From Solirubrobacterales bacterium (GTDB lineage: Bacteria > Actinomycetota > Thermoleophilia > Solirubrobacterales > Solirubrobacteraceae), in NCBI GenBank assembly GCA_003134675.1, contig PLBZ01000080.1, positions 10,694-28,991 on the forward strand: a stretch of 18,298 nt of DNA. Direction: 5' to 3'. The position numbers and the translations under genes are program-made. Below the pieces are notes generated by a model that had not been told where the DNA came from, did not search any database, and saw nothing but the letters and a program-made list of their open reading frames with translations. Position 1 is the first letter of the stretch. Every line of letters begins with the position of its first letter. Shown piece after piece: positions 11,851 to 18,298 of this stretch.

Positions 11851-14187
11851 ATGAGCGTTGCCACCGATGCCGATGCCACTCCGCTCACTGACGAGCCGGT
11901 GCGTCTGTTCGCGCGTCTGGGCCGCGAGGACGTCGCCTACGCCGGCGGTAAGGGCGCAAACCTGGGTGAGCTCACCTCCGCCGGGCTGCCCGTGCCCGCC
12001 GGTTTCGTGGTAGGCGCCCCGGCATACGCTGCGTTTTGCGCCCAGACCGGGTTGCGTGAGCGTCTGGCCGAGCTCCTGGACGGCGTGGACGTGGAGGACA
12101 CCGCCGTGCTGCAAGCGACGAGTATGGCCGCGCGCGAGCTGTTCGATGAGACCTCTATGCCCGAGCCGCTGCAGCACGAGATCATCTCGTCCTACGAGGC
12201 GCTGGTGGGCGAGGACTCCGAGGCGCCGGTGGCTGTGCGCTCTTCGGCGACGGCGGAGGACACCGCTGAGTCCTCCTTCGCGGGGATGAACGAGACGTTC
12301 CTGAACACCTGCGGGGCTGACGCGGTGATCGACGCCGTGCGTCGTTGCTGGCGTTCGCTGTTCGGAGCACGCACCATCTACTACCGGGGCATGAACGGCT
12401 TCGCACAGGCCGACATGGACATCGCGGTCGTCGTGCAGCGCCAGGTCGACTCGACCCGTGCGGGGGTGATGTTCACCGTCAACCCGGCCACCGGGGAGCG
12501 CGGGGAGCTGGTCATCGAGGGCTCCTTCGGCCTAGGTGAGGCCGTGGTTTCCGGCTCGGTATCCCCCGACCGTTACGTGGTGGACAAGGCGACGCTCGCG
12601 ATTCGCCGTCGTGAGGTGCATCACAAGGATCTGGTCATCGAGTACGCCCCAGACGGCGGCACCCAGCAGCGCACGCTCTCCGAGGAGGAGGCGCTGCGGC
12701 CGGTGCTCACCGACGAGGAGGTCGTTGCGGTAGCCGAACTCGGCCGGCGCATCGAGGAGCACTACGGCTCACCGCAGGACACCGAGTGGGCGTTTGACCC
12801 CGACGGCGCGCTGTGGATGCTGCAGAGCCGCCCGATCACCACGCTGCACGACGTCCCAACGACAGGCACGGCATCGGAGACCTCAGAGCCACAGGTCGTG
12901 CTGCTGCGCGGGCTGGGCGGAGCGCCTGGTAGCGCGTCCGGCGCCGCGCGGGTGCTCACCTCGCTCGCCGACGCCGCGAGCCTGAACGACGGCGACGTGC
13001 TCGTCACCCACATGACCTCTCCCGACTGGTTGCCGCTGCTGCGCCGTGCCGCAGCGGTAGTCACCGACTCCGGCGGCATGACCTGCCATGCCGCGATCGT
13101 CTCGCGGGAGCTGGGCATCCCCTGTGTGGTCGGCACCGGGGAGGCGACCCGTCGCCTGCGTGACGGGGAGATCGTGACCGTCGACGCCACCCGCGGCATG
13201 GTGCTGGAGGGAGCTCGCGCGAGCGAGCCGACACCGGCCATGCCTACCAGTGGGAATGCTCCCGCAGCTATGAGGCCTGTGACCGCGACGCAGATCCTCG
13301 TGAATCTGTCTGAGCCCTCGCAAGTGCAGCGCGTCAAGGACCTGCCTGTCGACGGAGTCGGCCTGCTGCGCGCTGAGATGATGGTGCTCGAGGCGCTGGC
13401 GGGCGATCATCCCCGCACCCTGCTGCAGGAGGGACGCGGGGAGGAGTTCGTCGCGCGGATGGCCGAGGGTCTGAGCACCTTCGCGGCCGGCTTCGCGCCA
13501 CGCCCGGTGACCTACCGCACGATCGACTTCCGCACCAACGAGTTCTCCGGGCTGCGCGGCGGCGAGCGCTTTGAGCCGCACGAGGCCAATCCGATGATCG
13601 GCTATCGCGGGGCGCTGCGCTACACCCGCGAGCCCGATGTCTTCCGCCTCGAGCTCGCCGCGCTCTGCCGGGTGTGGGACGCGGGGCTGCACAATCTGCA
13701 CGTGATGCTCCCGTTCGTGCGCACCACGCGCGAGTTGCGCCGCTGCCGCGAGCTGATCTCCGAGGCGGGCCTGCTGGATCGAGCGGGCTTCGACTTGTGG
13801 GTAATGGCCGAGGTGCCCTCGGTCCTGTTCAACCTGGAGGAGTACGCCGCGCTTGGCGTCGCGGGCATCTCGATCGGCTCGAACGACCTCACCCAGCTGC
13901 TACTCGGCGCGGACCGTGACAACGAGGTGCTGGCAGAGACCTTCGACGAGCGCGACCCGGCCGTCACCGCCTACCTGCGCGAGCTGATCCCCCGCGCCCG
14001 CGAGCTCGGGTTGCGCACCTCGATCTGCGGGCAGGCTCCCTCAGTTCACCCCGAGTACGCCGAGCTGTTGGTGCGCGCCGGGATCGACGCGATCTCGGTC
14101 AGCGTCGATGTGATCGACCGAACCCGGGCACTGGTCGCGGCCGCGGAGCAGCGTGTGCTGCTCGACGCCGCGCGCGATGGCGGCTAG
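11851..14187 (+). CDS. ppsA: Phosphoenolpyruvate synthase (pyruvate, water dikinase)
   Basis: Product of 778 residues, the usual length. Converts pyruvate + ATP + water to PEP + AMP + Pi. The N-terminal ATP-grasp domain (AYAGGKGANLGEL, VAVRSSATAEDTAESSFAGMNETF, GVMFTVNPATGE, TEWAFDPDGALWMLQSRPI) is followed by the swivelling phosphohistidine domain SGGMTCHAAIVSRELGIPC with His 413. The PEP/pyruvate barrel comes last (GLLRAEMM, TIDFRTNEF, NPMIGYRG, MAEVPSVLF, SIGSNDLTQL, SICGQAPS with Cys 726). All key residues are present. ATG 11851 has GAGGAG 10 bases upstream. A three-codon frame ATGACCCGATGA overlaps the start but is too close to the Shine-Dalgarno. The next gene starts 2 bases after its stop, making it the first gene of the PFOR operon and the pull that turns pyruvate into PEP. 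Confidence 0.95.
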   Translation: MSVATDADATPLTDEPVRLFARLGREDVAYAGGKGANLGELTSAGLPVPAGFVVGAPAYAAFCAQTGLRERLAELLDGVDVEDTAVLQATSMAARELFDETSMPEPLQHEIISSYEALVGEDSEAPVAVRSSATAEDTAESSFAGMNETFLNTCGADAVIDAVRRCWRSLFGARTIYYRGMNGFAQADMDIAVVVQRQVDSTRAGVMFTVNPATGERGELVIEGSFGLGEAVVSGSVSPDRYVVDKATLAIRRREVHHKDLVIEYAPDGGTQQRTLSEEEALRPVLTDEEVVAVAELGRRIEEHYGSPQDTEWAFDPDGALWMLQSRPITTLHDVPTTGTASETSEPQVVLLRGLGGAPGSASGAARVLTSLADAASLNDGDVLVTHMTSPDWLPLLRRAAAVVTDSGGMTCHAAIVSRELGIPCVVGTGEATRRLRDGEIVTVDATRGMVLEGARASEPTPAMPTSGNAPAAMRPVTATQILVNLSEPSQVQRVKDLPVDGVGLLRAEMMVLEALAGDHPRTLLQEGRGEEFVARMAEGLSTFAAGFAPRPVTYRTIDFRTNEFSGLRGGERFEPHEANPMIGYRGALRYTREPDVFRLELAALCRVWDAGLHNLHVMLPFVRTTRELRRCRELISEAGLLDRAGFDLWVMAEVPSVLFNLEEYAALGVAGISIGSNDLTQLLLGADRDNEVLAETFDERDPAVTAYLRELIPRARELGLRTSICGQAPSVHPEYAELLVRAGIDAISVSVDVIDRTRALVAAAEQRVLLDAARDGG

Positions 14188-14189
14188 CG

Positions 14190-14780
14190 ATGTTCGAGGT
14201 TCGCATCCACGGTCGTGGTGGCCAGGGCGTCGTCACCGCCGCGGAGATGCTCGCGCTCGCGGCGTTTGACGAGGGCCGCTACGCGCAGGCGTTCCCGAGC
14301 TTCGGCTCAGAGCGCATGGGCGCGCCTGTCGTGTCGTTCTGCCGGATCGACGATCGCGAGATCCGACTGCGGGAGCCGGTCATGGAGCCCGATGCGCTGA
14401 TCGTCCAAGACCCGACGCTGCTGCACCAGGTGGACGTGTTCGGTGGCTGCAAGCCGGACGGCTTCATCCTGATCAACACCGCGAGGACCTTCGACGAGCT
14501 CGGTCTCGGTGGTTTCGTGAAGGACTTCCGCCACGAGCGGCTGCTCACCGTGCCCGCCAGCGATCTCGCGCGAGAACACACCGGGCGGCCGGTCGCTAAC
14601 GCCGCGCTGCTCGGCGGCTTCGCGGCGCTCAGCGGGCTGATCTCACTCGACGCCGTGGTGAGCGCGATCCGCGAGCGCTTCAACGGGAACGTCGCCGAGG
14701 GCAACGTGGCGGCGGCGATGGCGGCCTACGCCTGGGTGGCGGATGAGCTGAGGGAGTTGAACAGTGTTGCGTCAGGTTGA
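14190..14780 (+). CDS. porG: Pyruvate:ferredoxin oxidoreductase, gamma subunit
   Basis: Product of 196 residues matching the POR gamma / catalytic domain family (PF01558). The N-terminus MFEVRIHGRGGQGVVTAAEML contains the GRGGQG motif (8-13), followed by FPSFGSERMGAPVVSFCRI (SERMGAPV at 40-47), DALIVQDPTLL, and NAALLGGFAALSGLI. In multi-subunit 2-oxoacid:ferredoxin oxidoreductases this subunit helps bind CoA and holds the alpha-beta core. The alpha gene begins inside its last 17 bases. No delta (2[4Fe-4S] ferredoxin) gene stands between gamma and alpha, where many bacteria and archaea place it. Confidence 0.93.
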   Translation: MFEVRIHGRGGQGVVTAAEMLALAAFDEGRYAQAFPSFGSERMGAPVVSFCRIDDREIRLREPVMEPDALIVQDPTLLHQVDVFGGCKPDGFILINTARTFDELGLGGFVKDFRHERLLTVPASDLAREHTGRPVANAALLGGFAALSGLISLDAVVSAIRERFNGNVAEGNVAAAMAAYAWVADELRELNSVASG

Positions 14781-16017
14781 GGGCTCGCGGGCGGTGGCCG
14801 AGGCGGTGGCGTTCTGCCGGCCGGAGGTCATCTGCGCGTACCCGATCTCCCCCCAGACGCACATCGTCGAGAACCTCTCGCAGCTCGTGAAGACCGGTGA
14901 GCTTGCGCCCTGCGAGTTCGTGAATGTCGAGTCGGAGTTCGCCGCGATGTCGGTAGCGATCGGCGCCTCAGCTACCGGGGCGCGCGCCTACACGGCAACC
15001 GCGAGCCAGGGGCTGCTCTACATGACCGAGGCGCTCTACAACGCCTCGGGTCTCGGCCTGCCGATCGTGATGACGGTTGCGAACCGTGCGATCGGCGCGC
15101 CGATCAACATCTGGAACGACCACTCGGACTCGATGTCCCAGCGCGACTCGGGCTGGATCCAGCTTTACGCGGAGACCAACCAAGAGGCGCTCGATCTCCA
15201 CATCCAGGCCTTCCGGCTGGCGGAGGAGCTCTCCACGCCGGTGATGGTCTGCATGGACGGCTTCATCCTCACGCACGCCGTCGAGCGTCTCGAAATCCCT
15301 ACTCAGGAGCAGGTCGATGGTTTCCTGCCGCCGTTTCAGCCGCGTCAGGTACTCGACCCCGACGAGCCGATATCGATCGGCGCGATGGTCGGCCCCGAGG
15401 CGTTCATGGAGGTGAAGTACCTCGCGCACGCCAAGCAGATGCAGGCGCTAGAGCTGATACCCGAGATCGCCGCCGACTTCAAGGACGTGTTCGGACGCGA
15501 CTCGGGTGGCCTGATCCGCTGCTACCGCGCCGAGGACGCGGAGACGATTGTTCTCGCGCTTGGCTCGGTGCTCGGGACGATCAAGGACACGATCGACGAG
15601 CTGCGCCAGGAGGGCATGAAGATCGGGGCTGTCGGGATCACCTCGTTCCGACCCTTCCCGCTGGACGCCGTGCGCGGCGCGTTGAGCCACTCAAAGCGCG
15701 TGGTCATGCTCGAGAAGGCGCTCGCCGTCGGCATCGGCGGGATCGTCTCGGCGAACGTCCGCATGGCGCTCGCCGGTATCCAGCTGCACGGCTATACGGT
15801 CATCGCGGGCCTCGGCGGGCGGTCGATCACAAAGGCCTCGCTGCGCGACCTGTTCACTGACGCGGCGGCCGATCGCCTCGAGCCGTTGACGTTCCTCGAC
15901 ATGGATTGGGATGTCGTGAACCGGGAGCTCGAGCGGATGGGCGCCTCGCGTGCCTCCGGTCCGCACGCCGAGAACATCCTGCGGGATGTAGGGCCCGTTG
16001 CGGCGGGGCCGGTATGA
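14764..16017 (+). CDS. porA: Pyruvate:ferredoxin oxidoreductase, alpha subunit
   Basis: Product of 417 residues, PorA type. Starts at GTG 14764, overlapping the gamma gene by 17 bases, with GAGGGAG upstream. The pyrimidine-binding domain carries CAYPISPQTHIVE (25-37), the PorA form of the YPITPxT motif, then VESEFAAMSVAIGASATGAR and TATASQGLLYMTEALYNASG. ANRAIGAPINIWNDHSDSM (106-124) is typical of pyruvate synthase, with the family Arg (108). Domain II follows: LALGSVLGTIKDTIDELR, VGITSFRPFP, and VVMLEKALAVGIGGIV. Together with beta it binds TPP and interconverts pyruvate + CoA + oxidised ferredoxin with acetyl-CoA + CO2 + reduced ferredoxin. Pyruvate as substrate rests on PorA-type motifs and on ppsA in the operon; another 2-oxoacid is not excluded. 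Confidence 0.93.
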   Translation: MLRQVEGSRAVAEAVAFCRPEVICAYPISPQTHIVENLSQLVKTGELAPCEFVNVESEFAAMSVAIGASATGARAYTATASQGLLYMTEALYNASGLGLPIVMTVANRAIGAPINIWNDHSDSMSQRDSGWIQLYAETNQEALDLHIQAFRLAEELSTPVMVCMDGFILTHAVERLEIPTQEQVDGFLPPFQPRQVLDPDEPISIGAMVGPEAFMEVKYLAHAKQMQALELIPEIAADFKDVFGRDSGGLIRCYRAEDAETIVLALGSVLGTIKDTIDELRQEGMKIGAVGITSFRPFPLDAVRGALSHSKRVVMLEKALAVGIGGIVSANVRMALAGIQLHGYTVIAGLGGRSITKASLRDLFTDAAADRLEPLTFLDMDWDVVNRELERMGASRASGPHAENILRDVGPVAAGPV

Positions 16018-16030
16018 GGAGTCCACGAGC

Positions 16031-17038
16031 ATGAAGGCACCCGCGATCCGCTTCTACCAGACGGGCAGCTTCGCGGTCGGCAATCGCCTGCTCGACCCCG
16101 AGCAGCGCTCCGTGCAGGCCGGTGAGCAGCGGACGAACTCGATTACCTGCGGGCACCGCGCATGCCAGGGCTGCGGGGAGGCGCTCGGCGCTCGCTACGC
16201 GCTCGACGCCGCGATGCGCGCCACAAACGGGCAGATGATCGCGGCGAACGCGACCGGCTGCCTCGAGGTGTTCTCCACCCCTTACCCGGAGACCTCGTGG
16301 CAGATCCCATGGATCCACTCACTGTTCGGCAACGCGCCCGCCGTATCGACCGGTATCGCCGCGGCGCTGCGGGCAAAGGGTCGGGAGGACGTGCGCGTCG
16401 TCGGCCAGGGCGGCGACGGCGGCACCGTGGACATCGGGATGGCGTGCCTGTCGGGGATGTTCGAGCGAAACGATGACGTGCTCTACATCTGTTACGACAA
16501 CGAGGCGTACATGAACACCGGTGTGCAGCGCTCGGGCGCCACCCCGCCCGCCGCGCGCACGGCCACGACGCAGGCCGTCGGTCCAGAGCCTGGGAACGTG
16601 TTCGGCCAGGGCAAGAGCGCACCGCTGATCGCGATGGCGCACGAGATCCCGTACGTCGCGACAGCCACCGTCGCCGAGCTGCGCGACCTCGAGGCGAAGG
16701 TCCAGACCGCGATGGAGATCCGCGGCGCGCGCTACCTGCACGTCCTCGTGCCCTGCCCGCTCGGCTGGGGAAGCGCGTCGAAGGACACGATCCGGATCGC
16801 CCGCCTGGCGAAGGAGTCGGGCATCTTCCCGGTATTCGAGGCACGCGACGGCGAGGTAACAGACGTCTCTGAGATCCGCCGGCAGGTGCCCGTCGAAGAC
16901 TACCTGCGCCCACAGAAGCGCTTCGCGCACCTGTTCAAGCCCGAGCCGCGGACCGAGGTGATCGCCCGCATCCAGGCGGGCGCCGAGCGCAACATCCGCC
17001 GCTTCGGCCTCCTGCCCGACCCCAAGGAGGGGTCCTGA
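16031..17038 (+). CDS. porB: Pyruvate:ferredoxin oxidoreductase, beta subunit
   Basis: TPP-binding catalytic subunit of 335 residues. ATG 16031 is used because GAGGAG lies 9 bases upstream; an in-frame TTG at 15998 would overlap porA and adds no family sequence. Four cysteines for the proximal [4Fe-4S] cluster are present: Cys 45 and 48 in RACQGCGEALGAR, Cys 77 in NATGCLEV and Cys 242 in VPCPLGW. The TPP/Mg motif runs from GGDGGTVDIGMACLSGMFER (127-146) to CYDNEAYMNTGVQRSGATP. The C-terminus is PorB-like (YLRPQKRFAHLF). It ends with TGATG, sharing one base with the next gene, which has its own AAGGAGG inside the porB 3' end. This indicates translational coupling to the GltD-like protein. Confidence 0.94.
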   Translation: MKAPAIRFYQTGSFAVGNRLLDPEQRSVQAGEQRTNSITCGHRACQGCGEALGARYALDAAMRATNGQMIAANATGCLEVFSTPYPETSWQIPWIHSLFGNAPAVSTGIAAALRAKGREDVRVVGQGGDGGTVDIGMACLSGMFERNDDVLYICYDNEAYMNTGVQRSGATPPAARTATTQAVGPEPGNVFGQGKSAPLIAMAHEIPYVATATVAELRDLEAKVQTAMEIRGARYLHVLVPCPLGWGSASKDTIRIARLAKESGIFPVFEARDGEVTDVSEIRRQVPVEDYLRPQKRFAHLFKPEPRTEVIARIQAGAERNIRRFGLLPDPKEGS

Positions 17039-18298
17039 TGGAGAAGCCTTTCGCGATCACTCTGGATCCCGGCTCGAGCCTCGCGAACAAGACCGGCTCC
17101 TGGCGCGAGGAGCGCCCGGTGTACGTCCACCGCCTGCCGCCGTGCAACCACGCCTGTCCCGCCGGCGAGAACATCCAGCAGTGGCTCTACCATGCCGAGT
17201 CCGGTGACTATGAGGCCGCCTGGCGCGAGCTCGTAAAGGACAACCCGCTGCCCGCCGTCATGGGACGCGTCTGCTACCACCCCTGCGAGAGTGCCTGCAA
17301 CCGCGCCGAGGTAGACGACGCCGTCGGGATCCATGGCGTTGAGCGCTTCCTCGGCGACGAGGCGATCAAGCAGGGCTGGAAGCTCACCCTCGAGGCTGAG
17401 CCAACCGGCAGGCGCGTGCTGATCGTTGGCGCCGGACCCTCGGGCCTGTCCGCCGCCTACCACCTCACACGTCGCGGGCACGCCGTCACGATCCGCGAGG
17501 CCGGGCCGATGGCCGGCGGCATGATGCGCTTCGGTATTCCCCAGTACCGCCTGCCGCGCGACATCCTGGACGCCGAGGTGCAGCGCATCCTCCACCTCGG
17601 CGTGACACTGGAGCTGAACACCAAGGTCACGAACATCCTCCAGGCGATGCGCGACGGTGGCTTTCACGCCGCGTTCCTCGCCGTCGGCGCCCACATCGGC
17701 AAGCGCGCCTACATCCCCGCCGGCGAGGCGGCGCACATCCTCGACGCCGTCACACTGCTGCGCAGCATGGAGGGCGAGGAGCGCCCGTTGCTCGGCCGGC
17801 GCGTCGTCGTCTACGGCGGCGGCAACACGGCGATGGACGTCGCACGCACCGCCAAGCGCCTCGGCGCGAATGAGGCGATCGTCGTCTACCGCCGCACGCG
17901 CGAGCGGATGCCCGCGCATGACTTTGAGATCGAGGAGGCGCTCGAGGAGGGCGTGATGATGAAGTGGCTCTCCACGATCAAGCAGGCGCAGGAGGGCAAG
18001 CTGCTGCTGGAGAAGATGGAGCTCGACGAGACCGGGTTTCCGCAGCCCACCGGCGAGACTGAGGAGCTGGCGGCAGACTCGCTCGTGCTCGCCCTCGGCC
18101 AGGAAGCTGACCTCTCACTGCTCGATGATGTGCCGGGCCTCGAGATCGATGACGGCGTTGTAAAGGTCGATGAGCGCATGATGACCGGTCACGAGGGCAT
18201 CTTCGCCGGCGGGGACATGGTGCCCGCCGAGCGCACTGTCACCGTCGGTGTCGGCCACGGCAAGCAGGCCGCGCGCAACATCGACGCCTGGCTGCGCG
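17038..18298 (+). CDS. GltD-like FAD/NAD(P)-dependent oxidoreductase, 3' partial
   Basis: At least 420 residues; the frame is open at the right edge. ATG 17038 has AAGGAGG 8-9 bases upstream. Domain order: an N-terminal Fer4_20-type [4Fe-4S] domain with Cys 36, 40, 79, 83 and 87 (PPCNHACPAG, GRVCYHPCESACNRA); an FAD-binding VLIVGAGPSGLSAAYHL (127-143) with GGMMRFGIPQYRLP; an NAD(P)-binding VVVYGGGNTAMDVARTAKRLG (256-276) with VYRRTRERMPA; and a closing GIFAGGDM (387-394). This is the architecture of glutamate-synthase small subunit and NfnB-like proteins. No gltB is next to it, and it is coupled to porB, so it is more likely the electron-transfer subunit of the oxidoreductase, like the GltD-like subunit of phenylglyoxylate:NAD+ oxidoreductase. 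Relatives I recall carry C-terminal ferredoxin clusters, which would lie beyond the window; this is not seen here. Confidence 0.88.
   Translation, partial: MEKPFAITLDPGSSLANKTGSWREERPVYVHRLPPCNHACPAGENIQQWLYHAESGDYEAAWRELVKDNPLPAVMGRVCYHPCESACNRAEVDDAVGIHGVERFLGDEAIKQGWKLTLEAEPTGRRVLIVGAGPSGLSAAYHLTRRGHAVTIREAGPMAGGMMRFGIPQYRLPRDILDAEVQRILHLGVTLELNTKVTNILQAMRDGGFHAAFLAVGAHIGKRAYIPAGEAAHILDAVTLLRSMEGEERPLLGRRVVVYGGGNTAMDVARTAKRLGANEAIVVYRRTRERMPAHDFEIEEALEEGVMMKWLSTIKQAQEGKLLLEKMELDETGFPQPTGETEELAADSLVLALGQEADLSLLDDVPGLEIDDGVVKVDERMMTGHEGIFAGGDMVPAERTVTVGVGHGKQAARNIDAWLR

Noticed and set aside
11843-11854. Three-codon ORF (ATGACCCGATGA) overlapping the ppsA start
   Set aside because: Its ATG is only 2 bases from GAGGAG, too close for initiation, whereas the ppsA ATG is well spaced.
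12883-13701. Minus-strand ORF of 272 codons over ppsA
   Set aside because: Antisense shadow; ppsA is intact with all catalytic motifs.
16900-17919. Minus-strand ORF of 339 codons over the GltD-like gene
   Set aside because: Low-complexity Ala/Val/Asp/Gly antisense product; the plus strand carries clear FAD and NAD(P) motifs.
1-18298. CRISPR arrays, tRNA/rRNA genes, transposases, phage or toxin-antitoxin genes
   Set aside because: No regularly spaced repeats, RNA gene signatures or mobile-element protein motifs were found on either strand.

Overview
The window is GC-rich, densely coded actinobacterial DNA with no RNA genes, CRISPR arrays, IS elements or phage genes that I can see. A decaprenylphosphoryl-arabinose gene set (ubiA, dprE1, dprE2) together with secreted protein families I associate with Solirubrobacterales suggests a deep-branching actinobacterium such as a member of the Thermoleophilia. 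That placement is an inference from gene content and was not tested. No stretch longer than about 300 bases lacks a gene; the longest gaps, about 230 to 245 bases, hold the regulatory or repeat sequence described below.

Left part (1-3900, mostly plus strand): the 3' part of a membrane-anchored FMN-binding protein, a flippase-like integral membrane protein (LPG_synthase_TM / UPF0104 type), a membrane-anchored Cache-like protein with an internal duplication, and a single-pass secreted protein of unknown function. The last one converges on a minus-strand phosphodiester glycosidase (3896-4999), with a perfect 20-bp palindrome at the junction.

Middle part (5128-9385): a tightly overlapping plus-strand operon ubiA-dprE1-dprE2-small membrane protein. 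It should build decaprenyl-phosphoryl arabinose, the arabinose donor for cell-envelope arabinans. Its upstream region (about 5136-5297) is a diverged copy of the region upstream of the Cache-like gene (about 1691-1851). Two small secreted or lipoprotein genes follow, and the intergenic DNA around them is rich in GTGA/TCAC dyads.

Right part (9341-18298): a central-carbon locus of two divergent operons sharing a 233-bp intergenic region. Leftward are gap (GAPDH) and an acetyl-CoA hydrolase/CoA-transferase, joined with no gap. Rightward are ppsA (PEP synthase), the gamma, alpha and beta subunits of a pyruvate:ferredoxin oxidoreductase, and a GltD-like FAD/NAD(P) oxidoreductase that runs off the window. 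Together they link acetyl-CoA, pyruvate, PEP and triose phosphate. A plausible role is reductive carboxylation of acetyl-CoA feeding gluconeogenesis, or the reverse oxidative direction. The GltD-like protein is the likely electron partner, because no separate delta/ferredoxin subunit is present within the window.
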